Positions 21,538 to 29,519 of a stretch of DNA of 64,000 nucleotides are shown one piece after another (the stretch's first letter is position 1; each line of letters starts with the position of its first letter). The notes below the pieces were generated by a model. That model was not told the DNA's origin. It did not search any database and was given only the letters and a program-made list of their open reading frames with translations. This DNA is from Leptotrichia buccalis C-1013-b (GTDB taxonomy: Bacteria; Fusobacteriota; Fusobacteriia; Fusobacteriales; Leptotrichiaceae), in assembly GCF_000023905.1 (NCBI RefSeq), contig NC_013192.1:248001-312000 (forward strand), read 5' to 3'. A program made the translations under genes and the position numbers.

Positions 21538-21941
21538 AAAGATGAATAAATCTGAGATTTGAGTAAAATTATTTTCATTATTAGATTTGATTTCAAAATA
21601 TGCTTTAAACCTGTTAAAATTGAACTGATAAAATTAAGAAAAATTAGGGTTTAAGTAAAATAGTCATAACTTTTGAGTTCTGTTTTAAAGTAGTTTTACT
21701 ATAATGTTGATAATTTCTGAAATAAAATTTTTAAGAATAAGTAATCGAGTATATTTGGAAACTATAAATTTTAAAATTAATTAGAAATAATAGAAATTTT
21801 TTGAAAGTGGAAAAAATATGTAAGGACAGAAATTATTTGGAATACTTGAAAAATAAAAGAGAAACAATTTTTTGTTTTTTAGGAAAATCTTATGATTACA
21901 AGAATGTTTACAAAAAATAAGAATAAGAAGAGGAAAATAAA
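21538..21941. other. Intergenic region with two dispersed-repeat copies
   Basis: This 404-bp gap has no supported gene. It contains a partial repeat copy at 21541-21582 and the best-preserved copy at 21599-21672. Confidence 0.55.
21599..21672 (+). repeat. Dispersed intergenic repeat, best-preserved copy
   Basis: The unit runs from ATATGCTTTAAACCTGTTAA through TTGAACTGATAAAATTAAG and GGGTTTAAGTAAAATAGTCA. Its inverted counterpart at 46298-46375 has the same blocks in the same order with about 70-75 percent identity by eye. Confidence 0.5.
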
Positions 21942-22742
21942 ATGATTTGGATAATTGGCGGAACAAAGGATTCTAGAGATATTTTAGATGAAATTTTAAA
22001 AGTTAGTAAAGAAAAAATTGTTATCAGTACAGCAACTGAATATGGGGGAAAATTGCTTAAAGATGTGGGAGAAAATGAAAATGTGGAAGTGATTTCTGAA
22101 AGATTGAATGTAATGCAGATTGAAAAAATAATTTCAGAAAAAAATATTGATCTGATAATTGATGCAAGTCATCCGTATGCTCAAAATATTAGTAAAATTG
22201 TCATTTCGATGGTGAGTTTTTTGAATGAAAGAGCGAAATCTGAAAAGAAAATTTTGAAATACATAAGATTTGAAAGAAAAATACTTGATTATGGAAGTGA
22301 AAATGTTTTTAAGTTTGAGAATGTTAAGGAACTAGTTGAGTTTTTGAATCAGTTTGAAAATAAAAATATACTGAGTACTTTAGGTTCAAATGCTTTGGAA
22401 GAGATTAAGGGAATTCGGGAAAAAAACAATTTATTTATAAGAATTTTGCCAACAACTTCTTCTATAGAAAATGCAGAAAATTTAGGATATCTTCCAAAAA
22501 ATATTATTGCTATGCAAGGACCGTTTTCTAAAAATATGAATGTTGCAATGTTGGAAAATTTTAAGATTGATTATTTGATTACGAAGGAAAGTGGAGAAAC
22601 TGGAGGGGAATTGGAAAAGCTGGAAGCATGTCAGGAATGTAAAGTTGGAATTTTGGCGATTAAGCGACCGGTTTTAGATTATGGAATTGTTTTTAATACA
22701 ATTTCTGAACTAGTTAACTATGTAAAAAATTTAAGTGTTTAA
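21942..22742 (+). CDS. cbiJ: Precorrin-6A / cobalt-precorrin-6A reductase (CbiJ/CobK family)
   Basis: The enzyme reduces the macrocycle of (cobalt-)precorrin-6A with NAD(P)H during cobalamin synthesis. The 266-residue protein starts with the family pattern MIWIIGGTKDSRDI. It contains LIIDASHPYAQNIS (the DASHPYA motif of this family), YIRFERK and IAMQGPFSKNMN near residue 190. The end has TKESGETGGELEKLEAC, another family signature. The ATG follows AGAGGAAAATAAA. It stands alone here; no other corrin-ring genes are adjacent. Confidence 0.88.
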   Translation: MIWIIGGTKDSRDILDEILKVSKEKIVISTATEYGGKLLKDVGENENVEVISERLNVMQIEKIISEKNIDLIIDASHPYAQNISKIVISMVSFLNERAKSEKKILKYIRFERKILDYGSENVFKFENVKELVEFLNQFENKNILSTLGSNALEEIKGIREKNNLFIRILPTTSSIENAENLGYLPKNIIAMQGPFSKNMNVAMLENFKIDYLITKESGETGGELEKLEACQECKVGILAIKRPVLDYGIVFNTISELVNYVKNLSV

Positions 22743-23062
22743 TGTTAATATGAAATTCGATTTTCATTTAAGCATGTTCACAGAGGGTTAAATCGAAAAA
22801 TTAAATAATTTAAAATTTTGTAATTTTTATGTCCATTTTTGAAATATTATTTTAATGTAACATATATTACACTTATTATTATTAATTTGTGTTATAATTT
22901 TTTCATAGTGGACAATTTTACAAAATTTAGCATTAAAAGAGTCAAGAGGATATTTTATCTTTGTTAAAAATCGGCTCTTTTTTAAATATTTAAAATTATT
23001 GAATTAAATGGAAATTACATAGATTATTTTTATGAAAAAAATGTAAATTAAGGAGATGAATA
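22743..23062. other. Intergenic region with leader and terminator
   Basis: This 320-bp gap has no gene. It contains a TATAAT (22893-22898) without a well-spaced -35, and the hairpin terminator at 22935-22984. That hairpin either ends transcripts from cbiJ or acts as an attenuator for the operon starting at 23063. Confidence 0.5.
22935..22984 (+). terminator. Terminator or attenuator upstream of the 23063 operon
   Basis: AAAAGAGTC (22935-22943) pairs with GGCTCTTTT (22973-22981), with one wobble, across a 29-nt loop and followed by more T's. It is 190 bp after cbiJ but only 80 bp before the ATG at 23063, and a possible -10 lies just upstream of it. Confidence 0.65.
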
Positions 23063-24289
23063 ATGTTTAGTTTAGACGATACACTTTATGAAATTATAAA
23101 TAAATATCCTGAAGCTTTGGATTTTTTTATTGCTAATGGGTTTGAGCAATTGAAAAATAAACAGATGCTTGAGGTTATGGGGAAAAATATTAAGTTAAGA
23201 ATGGCACTTATGTCAAAAAAAATTAATCAAGAACTGTTTGTTGAAAAACTGGAAACATTTTTGCAAAAAGATGCAGATATTGATGTTTCGCTAGATGAGA
23301 GCAAGGCTGATGAGAATAGTGACTTAATAATCGAGGGAGTACTGCCTTGCCCTATTAGAATACCACTTTTAGAAGGGATTAAGGAGTGGGTAAATGAGCA
23401 GAACGAAAAAAATGACTATACCATTTCGTATACCTTGAAATCAGCAAATTTAGGACTTGACTGGGTTGTAGAAAAAGTTAAGACAGGAAATCCTGATAAA
23501 GTTTCGGACGTGCTTCTTTCGGCTGGATTTGAATTATTTTTTGATAAGAATTTGATGGGACAGTACATGGAAAATGGTATTTTTGAAACACACCTTGAAA
23601 ATATGAATAAAGATTTCTGCAACGAAACTATTGACTTGCGGGATCCTAAAAAGCGTTATGCAATAATGGGAGTTGTGCCAGCAATATTTTTGATAAACAA
23701 GACTTCTTTAGGAGATAGAAAAGCACCAGAAACTTGGGCAGACTTGTTAAATGAAGAATTTGAAGACTCAGTTGCATTACCAATGGCTGATTTGGACTTA
23801 TTTAACGCTCTTCTTGCAAATCTTTACAAGGATTTCGGAATGGATGGAATACACAAATTGGCACGTTCATACAAAAAGAGCTTGCACCCTGCTCAAATGG
23901 TAAAAGCTAGAACTCGAACACCAGAAGCCCCTGCTGTCAGCATTATTCCATACTTCTTTTCACAAATGATTGATGGATCAGGAGATTTGGAGGCTGTATG
24001 GCCAAAAGATGGAGCTTTGCTAAGCCCGATATTTATGATTACAAAAAAATGTAAGGCAGATAAAATCAAGCCATTTATGGACTTATTTATGTCAAATGAA
24101 ATTGGAACAATTTTTTCTGCAAACGGAAAATTCCCATCAACAAATCCAAATGTGGATAACCATTTAGAAGAACATCAGAATTTTAAATGGATTGGCTGGG
24201 ATTACATCTATAGCCATGATATTGGAAAAATTATTCGTGAATGTGAAGATGAATTTAATAATGATGTGCAAAAAAGCCTTGCACAATAA
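23063..24289 (+). CDS. Leaderless binding-protein-like protein with N-terminal DUF1858-like domain
   Basis: The 408-residue protein has no signal peptide or lipobox, so it should stay in the cytoplasm. Residues 1-68 form a small helical domain (EIINKYPEALDFFIANGF...) like DUF1858 and related to the start of the ABC ATPase two genes on. From about residue 92 (GVLPCPIRIPLLEGIKEWV) it looks like a type II periplasmic binding protein of the iron/AfuA kind, with APETWADLLNEEFEDSVALP, DGALLSPIFMITKK and a C-terminal lobe ending near SNEIGTIFSANGKFPS. A binding-protein fold kept inside the cell suggests ligand carrying or sensing rather than uptake. It is the first gene of a three-gene operon. The ATG follows AAGGAGATGAATA. 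Confidence 0.7.
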   Translation: MFSLDDTLYEIINKYPEALDFFIANGFEQLKNKQMLEVMGKNIKLRMALMSKKINQELFVEKLETFLQKDADIDVSLDESKADENSDLIIEGVLPCPIRIPLLEGIKEWVNEQNEKNDYTISYTLKSANLGLDWVVEKVKTGNPDKVSDVLLSAGFELFFDKNLMGQYMENGIFETHLENMNKDFCNETIDLRDPKKRYAIMGVVPAIFLINKTSLGDRKAPETWADLLNEEFEDSVALPMADLDLFNALLANLYKDFGMDGIHKLARSYKKSLHPAQMVKARTRTPEAPAVSIIPYFFSQMIDGSGDLEAVWPKDGALLSPIFMITKKCKADKIKPFMDLFMSNEIGTIFSANGKFPSTNPNVDNHLEEHQNFKWIGWDYIYSHDIGKIIRECEDEFNNDVQKSLAQ

Positions 24290-24319
24290 AATTTAAAAAA
24301 TAAAAAAGGAGAGATAACT

Positions 24320-25012
24320 ATGAATTTAATAATATTTTCAGGCCCACCTTCATCAGGAAAAACAAGCGTTATTCTAAAAACAGTAGAAGCCTTAAAATCA
24401 CAAGGAATGTCAGTTGGAGTAGTAAAATTCGACTGCCTTTACACAGATGATGACAAATTATACGCAAAAGCAGGAATTCCAGTAAAAAAAGGAATTTCAG
24501 GAGCTTTATGTCCAGATCATTTCTTTGTATCAAATATCGAGGAAGTCGTGCAATGGGGAAACAGCCTTGGGCTTTCAATATTAATTACAGAATCGGCAGG
24601 GCTTTGTAACAGATGTTCGCCATATATCAAGGACATCAAGGGAGTCTGTGTAATCGACAATTTATCAGGAATTAATACACCTAAAAAGATTGGACCATTA
24701 TTAAAAGCCGCTGATATTGTGATTATCACAAAAGGGGACATTGTTTCACAAGCTGAACGTGAAGTTTTTGCCTCACGTGTGAACTCTGTAAATCCAAAAG
24801 CTGTAACAATGCATGTTAACGGGCTTACTGGACAAGGAGCGTACGAATTAAGCACACTTCTTTATGAGAAAGAACTGGAAATAGACAGCGTTCAAGGAAT
24901 GGAACTTAGATTTCCAATGCCATCGGCACTTTGCTCTTACTGCTTAGGAGAAAAGAGAATCGGTGAAAAATATCAGATGGGTAATGTCCGAAAAATGAAT
25001 TTACAGCAATAA
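24320..25012 (+). CDS. HypB/UreG-like GTPase with cysteine pairs
   Basis: This 230-residue P-loop protein resembles SIMIBI-class metallochaperone GTPases (HypB, UreG), which use GTP to deliver nickel or other cofactors. Visible are Walker A GPPSSGKTS (residues 8-16), a switch-like FDCLYTDDDK (37-46), the ESAG motif (91-94) where HypB/UreG have ExxG, and the base-specificity motif TKGD (137-140). Unusually many cysteines are present: C39, C64, CNRC at 96-99, C110 and CSYC at 205-208, so a metal or Fe-S site is likely. There is no His-rich stretch. It lies 30 bp after the binding-protein-like gene and 34 bp before the ATPase. The cargo is unknown. Confidence 0.75.
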   Translation: MNLIIFSGPPSSGKTSVILKTVEALKSQGMSVGVVKFDCLYTDDDKLYAKAGIPVKKGISGALCPDHFFVSNIEEVVQWGNSLGLSILITESAGLCNRCSPYIKDIKGVCVIDNLSGINTPKKIGPLLKAADIVIITKGDIVSQAEREVFASRVNSVNPKAVTMHVNGLTGQGAYELSTLLYEKELEIDSVQGMELRFPMPSALCSYCLGEKRIGEKYQMGNVRKMNLQQ

Positions 25013-25046
25013 AAAAATAGATAAAAATAATAAAAAAGGAAAAAAT

Positions 25047-26063
25047 ATGAAAAATAACGATTTAATAAATAAATTGACTATTAGTGAACTTAGTGAGAAA
25101 TACCCCTTTGCAGAAAACTTTTTTACGGAAAACAACTTGCCTGTGGAAACTTTTCAGGATAAGACATTTCACGAGTTCATCGTAACTTTTGCAGAAGATA
25201 AAATTGAGGACTTTGCACTGGATGTTGAAAAAATTGAAGAAAGTCTTGTTGATTACATTGCACAGATGAAACTTTTTTTGGGAATGGAAGAGGAAAATTC
25301 GATTGATATGCTTACAATTGTCGCTGGGCAAGATAAATCTGGGAATAAAGAGGGATTTGAGCGGCTTGATATTCATAAGTCAGAAATTATTTCCATTGTA
25401 GGTCCTACAGGCTCTGGAAAATCAAGACTTCTTGCCGACATCGAATGGACTGCCCAGAAAGATACTCCAACACAGCGTCAAATCCTTATAAACGGTGAAC
25501 TTCCAGACAAGAAATGGCGTTATTCCTCAAACAACAAATTAGTCGCACAACTATCACAAAACATGAATTTCGTTATGGATTTATCAGTAAAAGAATTTCT
25601 AGAACTGCACGCTCAAAGCCGAATGATTGAAGACATTGACGAAACTGTGGAAAAAATCATTACCGCTGCAAACAATCTGGCTGGAGAGCAATTTGACTTA
25701 ACTACTGCAATCACAGCCCTAAGTGGTGGACAATCCCGTGCTTTAATGATTGCCGACACAGCTATTTTAAGTTCATCTCCAATTGTCCTAATTGACGAAA
25801 TTGAAAATGCAGGAATTGACAGGAAAAAAGCCTTGGAATTACTTGTTTCATCAGACAAAATCGTATTAATGGCAACACACGACCCAACATTAGCACTAAT
25901 AGCAGACAAACGAATTATAATAAAAAATGGTGGAATCAGTAAAATTATTACAACAAGCCCTGAAGAAAAGAAAATTTTGAAAAAACTGGATGAAATGGAT
26001 GATATTATTCAAAAAATGAGAAGCGATTTGAGAAAAGGGAAAATTTTAAAAAGTGATTTTTAA
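25047..26063 (+). CDS. ABC ATPase with N-terminal DUF1858-like domain and no membrane partner
   Basis: The 338-residue protein starts with a helical domain (about residues 8-75, ISELSEKYPFAENFFTENN) like that of the binding-protein-like gene upstream. The ABC domain has Walker A GPTGSGKSR (119-127), signature LSGGQ (225-229), Walker B VLIDE (247-251) and the H-loop His in MATHDP (278). Only one nucleotide-binding domain and no membrane segment are present, and no permease gene is nearby. It therefore probably works as a soluble ATP-driven machine with the GTPase. The A-loop and D-loop were not examined in detail. It is the last gene of the operon. Confidence 0.78.
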   Translation: MKNNDLINKLTISELSEKYPFAENFFTENNLPVETFQDKTFHEFIVTFAEDKIEDFALDVEKIEESLVDYIAQMKLFLGMEEENSIDMLTIVAGQDKSGNKEGFERLDIHKSEIISIVGPTGSGKSRLLADIEWTAQKDTPTQRQILINGELPDKKWRYSSNNKLVAQLSQNMNFVMDLSVKEFLELHAQSRMIEDIDETVEKIITAANNLAGEQFDLTTAITALSGGQSRALMIADTAILSSSPIVLIDEIENAGIDRKKALELLVSSDKIVLMATHDPTLALIADKRIIIKNGGISKIITTSPEEKKILKKLDEMDDIIQKMRSDLRKGKILKSDF

Positions 26064-26105
26064 TCCAGAAATTTGTTTTTAAAAATTAATAATAAAAGTA
26101 AATTA

Positions 26106-26144
26106 GGGAGAAATATTCAGAATTTGTTTATTTTCTCTCTTTTT
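26106..26144 (+). terminator. Terminator of the three-gene operon
   Basis: GGGAGAAATA (26106-26115) pairs with TTATTTTCTCTC (26128-26139), with a wobble and a small bulge, and is followed by TTTTT. It is 43 bp past the ATPase stop. Confidence 0.7.
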
Positions 26145-26230
26145 AAATTATATATAAAATTTTTATCCTAATCGATTGTATTTCTTTACCCCATTGCTAA
26201 ATATTCATCACAAATTTATTTATTTCAAAA

Positions 26231-26620
26231 TTATAAATCATTTATTTCTATTTCAAGATAACTGTTTATTTTCCTAGGCATTTCTAAAAACTTCTTTTTT
26301 CCTAATAAAGCTCTTGTGAATTCTTCTATTGTACAACTCCAATCATCATAGTCTCCAAACCAATCTATAAAATCTACTCTGTCTTTGAATATAAAAAAAT
26401 CTAATGTTTCTCCATAGCCCTCAACACATTCTTTTTCACCATTCTTTATTTTTTCTATTTCTTTTAGAAAATAGTCTATTCCCTCAGATTTTATTTCAGT
26501 TAATTTCCTACTAAGAAATACAGAATAACCTATATTATATTTTTCTCCGTTAATAATACTACAGAATTCTCCCCATAATTCTCCATTTTTACTTATATAA
26601 TAATAGAATTTCATTTTCAT
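26231..26620 (-). CDS. Hypothetical protein, probable immunity protein
   Basis: The 129-residue soluble, acidic protein has aromatic-rich segments (YYYISKNGELWGEFCS, FGDYDDWSCTIEEF). I do not recognise its family. Its size, low pI and position after a toxin-tip fragment and another tiny ORF on the same strand fit the immunity proteins of polymorphic-toxin loci. The ATG region is MKMKFYYY, preceded by AAGGAGATATAAA. Confidence 0.45.
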   Translation of the reverse strand: MKMKFYYYISKNGELWGEFCSIINGEKYNIGYSVFLSRKLTEIKSEGIDYFLKEIEKIKNGEKECVEGYGETLDFFIFKDRVDFIDWFGDYDDWSCTIEEFTRALLGKKKFLEMPRKINSYLEIEINDL

Positions 26621-26692
26621 TTTATATCTCCTTCATAAATAGGTTGATTATGATTGATACATCCTTACATTTATATTCTTAATTCTAATTTT

Positions 26693-26908
26693 TTAAATAT
26701 ATATCATAATTTTTTCTTTATATTCCTTTAATTCTTCTTCTGTCATTCTATTCGGTATTTTTAACTTAGAAAATTCATTAACAAAATATTTAAATAAAAA
26801 TCTATCTTTCATATTTAATATTTCTATCAAACGATTTTTGTCTTGCTCTTCGCAATATTTTTCTATAAATTTTCTTAATATTGCATATTCTTCTATCCAA
26901 TCTTTCAT
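26693..26908 (-). CDS. Small hypothetical protein, candidate cognate immunity protein
   Basis: The 71-residue acidic helical protein (MKDWIEEYAILRKFIEKYC at its start) has its ATG four bases after the stop of the toxin-tip fragment at 26913-27101, with AGAGGTAACATC before it. Such tight spacing is typical of toxin-immunity pairs. No family is recognised. Confidence 0.5.
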   Translation of the reverse strand: MKDWIEEYAILRKFIEKYCEEQDKNRLIEILNMKDRFLFKYFVNEFSKLKIPNRMTEEELKEYKEKIMIYI

Positions 26909-26912
26909 GATG

Positions 26913-27101
26913 TTACCTCTTTTCTCTTAATATTAAATCTGTTCTTGGATTTGGTAAAATATCCAATTTATCATATTTTATATCCATTTTATCAACAGGA
27001 AGCAATTTAAAAGCACCACCTTTACCATGTTCGGGATACGACATAGTAAATGGTTCCAACTCTTTTCCAGTATCTCCATAAGTATTATGTAAAATATTTA
27101 C
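26913..27101 (-). pseudogene. Orphan C-terminal fragment of a probable polymorphic toxin
   Basis: Reading directly on from the stop of the 27102-27512 gene are 62 open codons without a start: VNILHNTYGDTGKELEPFT, then MSYPEHGKGGAFKLLPVDKM and a tail ending LPNPRTDLILREKR. The compact, charged, Gly-containing tip with no start codon or Shine-Dalgarno looks like a displaced toxin C-terminus, as found downstream of CDI or other polymorphic-toxin genes. The toxic activity is not recognisable. Confidence 0.5.
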
Positions 27102-27512
27102 TTATACTTTTTCTAACTTATTATCATCTTCATAATATCTGCTTGCACTTTTTCTTTTATTATTTTCAACATTAAGAAGATAATAAATTCTTTTATCTTT
27201 ATCATGCCAATAAATTTTTCTAACAGTTGCTTTTTTATCAGGATATTTAATTAATTTAACTTTATCACCTATATCAAATTTTGGTTTACTTGTCAGTTCA
27301 TATCCTTCTCTTTTTATTCTCATTTTTTCATTGGTTGTTAATAATTCTACTAGTATATATTCTTCATTCTCATCATCTTTTGCACACTTTAATATTGTAG
27401 AAGTTGGATCTCCGTATACTTTTTGTTTACTCTCAAAATCATAATATTTTAATCTTGATTCCATATAAGAACCCTTTAAAACACCATAAGTTCCTAAATA
27501 ATTTTGTTTCAT
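27102..27512 (-). CDS. Hypothetical protein, immunity-type, duplicated (intact copy)
   Basis: The 136-residue protein starts MKQNYLGTYGVLKGSYMESR. Its C-terminal half (FDIGDKVKLIKYPDKKATVR, then KIYWHDKDKRIYYLLNVEN) resembles a small KOW/SH3-like barrel with a basic tail. The C-terminal 60 or so residues are almost identical to those of the neighbouring copy at 27545-27982. The ATG follows AAAAAGGAGTGAAATAA. Proteins of this build are common next to toxin tips and are thought to be immunity proteins; that is inference here. Confidence 0.5.
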   Translation of the reverse strand: MKQNYLGTYGVLKGSYMESRLKYYDFESKQKVYGDPTSTILKCAKDDENEEYILVELLTTNEKMRIKREGYELTSKPKFDIGDKVKLIKYPDKKATVRKIYWHDKDKRIYYLLNVENNKRKSASRYYEDDNKLEKV

Positions 27513-27544
27513 TTATTTCACTCCTTTTTACATGAATTAAATAA

Positions 27545-27982
27545 TTACACTTTTTCAAACTTATTATTGTCTTCATAATATCTGCTTGCACTTTTTCTTT
27601 TATTATTTTCAACATTAAGAAGATAATAAATTCTTTTATCTTTATCATGCCTATAAATTTTTCTAAAAGTTGCTTTTTTATCAGGATATTTAATTAATTT
27701 AACTTTATCACCTATATTAAATTGTGGACATTTTATTGTTTCATAAAATTCCTTACTTATTCTAATTACTTCTTGATTTTTCCTTCCAAGCATTTTTATA
27801 CCTACATAATCCAATTCTTCAGTTTTACATTTTAATATCGTCCCCCATAAAATTGACATTGGATAACCAAAATTTTTATTAAAATTTTCATATTTAAAAA
27901 TATCATCAAAATGGATAATTTTATCTGAAGAGGGAGAATTATTTTTTTACACTCCACATGTTCCTATATAGCTTTTACTCAT
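27545..27982 (-). pseudogene. Second copy of the immunity-type gene, broken by a nonsense codon
   Basis: From ATG 27982 the frame reads MSKSYIGTCGV and then TAA (27947-27949), where the intact copy has a Leu codon (TTA) after MKQNYLGTYGV. The frame continues after the stop (KNNSPSSDKIIHFDDIFKYE) and aligns to the intact copy through to the shared C-terminus. An internal ATG (27859) could still give a 104-residue protein, but it lacks a clear Shine-Dalgarno. One base change explains the defect, so inactivation looks recent. Confidence 0.75.
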
Positions 27983-28343
27983 TATTGACTTTCCTTATTA
28001 TACTAAATAACAGGTTTTATTTCTTTTTTTTCCTTGTTTCCTTTCTTAATTCCAAAAATTTTTCTATTATTTTTTTAATTCTACATATTTTTCCATTTTA
28101 TATTTCCTTCCTTAATTTTTTAACTATTCTGGATATTTCAAGACTTTAATTTCTGGTATTTTCCATGGCTCTTGTATAAATACTTGTTCGGTTTCCATTC
28201 CACCTAAATACATTATTAATTAAATTTTAGACTAAAACAGTGTTTTATTATTCATTGGTTCCAGTTATATCCAATTTTTCCATTCTTTGGAAGTCATAGT
28301 TTTCACAACCAGTATTATTTTATGCCCCGATATTATTCTTTAT
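27983..28343 (-). other. Decayed remnants of toxin/immunity-type coding sequence
   Basis: This 361-bp stretch has several short open segments on the minus strand. One is a 29-codon ORF at 28124-28213 (MYLGGMETEQVFIQEPWKI...). Another segment near 28250-28310 reads GCENYDFQRMEKLDITGTNE before a stop. None is long enough to call a gene. The composition and strand match the adjacent immunity-type genes, so I read it as debris of the same locus. Confidence 0.4.
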
Positions 28344-29519
28344 TCAAGGTTGTCGAACAGATTTATTAATTCTAAAAATTAAATACATAACAACAAAAAC
28401 AACAACTGTAATATTTATCACAAATAAATTAACAACACTAATTTTTCTTAACAATAAACTCGAAATAAATAACGTTCCGAATGAAAAAATCCTTGAAAAA
28501 AATGATTTCATTGAAGTTATTGCACTTATTTTTTCTTTTGACAGGATTTTATTAAAGTGAAATTCAAAATAGTAGTTAATTATAAAAAAAATTGTGCATA
28601 ATGTTAGGTATATTCCTGTAAATATTAGATTATTTTTTAATATTACTACAGTTATTGCCATTAAAAATATTAAAATTAATAGTAAGTACAATTTTTTCGT
28701 ATTTATAAGCAGAATATTTGTATTGTATGCAATAATCACAATTATTTGAAATAGCACATACATTACAAAAAAATTCTTTTCTCCAATTCCTTTATCTAAA
28801 AAAAGTTTTTGCCATAACTGAAAATGGCTTTGAATAAAAATTTGTATAATTCCAAAAAATATAAAATAATATTTTATCACTTTTTTTTCTTTCAATTCAG
28901 AAATACACTCAGCTATATGCTTTTTAAAAATTTGAAAGTTTATATTTTCATTTGCTTTTTTATTCTCATCGGAAAAAAATAAGGCTATTAGAAACATATT
29001 GAAAAATATTAAAACAATGGAAATAAAGTAAATATTTACACCTATTTTAAAATAAAGAAAAAATCCTATTCCTGAACCTAAAATAGAAGAAAAAGTCGAA
29101 ATTTGCTTTTGATATTTTAAAAATTTTTGCAATCCAGTTTCATTATTTTTCAAACTATTTATTAAAACTACATCAATTGTTCCAGTTTCCAGTGCATTTG
29201 CCAATCCATATATTGTATATGCGACTGATAACCAAAACAGGCTTTTAAAAAATATAATTAGGAAAAAAGTTATAATCAATGTAAACAATGATAAAATATA
29301 GACTTTTTTTCGTGAATATAAATCCGACATTACTCCGCTTGGAATCTCAAAAATAATCATTGAAAGGTTAAAAAAAGACTGCATTAGCACAATCTGCGAC
29401 ATTAACAAGCCTTTTTTCAGAAAAAGTACAGTCAAAATGGAATGTGGCATTGTGGAAGCTAAAAATAGTAAAAAGGTGCTAATATAGTAAACTTTGGTAT
29501 TTTTATCTATAAGATTCAT
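28344..29519 (-). CDS. Major facilitator superfamily transporter
   Basis: The 391-residue integral membrane protein has about 12 hydrophobic segments. The first two helices are joined by a loop with the MFS-type motif GVMSDLYSRKKVYI (about residues 58-71). The N-terminal half is typical of drug/multidrug-type MFS (FEIPSGVMSDLYSRK). The substrate is unknown. Its ATG overlaps the end of the methyltransferase remnant upstream by about 17 bp, and the Shine-Dalgarno (AAAGGCGGC) is weak. Confidence 0.75.
   Translation of the reverse strand: MNLIDKNTKVYYISTFLLFLASTMPHSILTVLFLKKGLLMSQIVLMQSFFNLSMIIFEIPSGVMSDLYSRKKVYILSLFTLIITFFLIIFFKSLFWLSVAYTIYGLANALETGTIDVVLINSLKNNETGLQKFLKYQKQISTFSSILGSGIGFFLYFKIGVNIYFISIVLIFFNMFLIALFFSDENKKANENINFQIFKKHIAECISELKEKKVIKYYFIFFGIIQIFIQSHFQLWQKLFLDKGIGEKNFFVMYVLFQIIVIIAYNTNILLINTKKLYLLLILIFLMAITVVILKNNLIFTGIYLTLCTIFFIINYYFEFHFNKILSKEKISAITSMKSFFSRIFSFGTLFISSLLLRKISVVNLFVINITVVVFVVMYLIFRINKSVRQP

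Noticed and set aside
22861-22898. A paired TTACAC and TATAAT as promoter of the 23063 operon
   Set aside because: The spacer would be 20 bp, outside the usual range; only the -10 is noted as a possibility.
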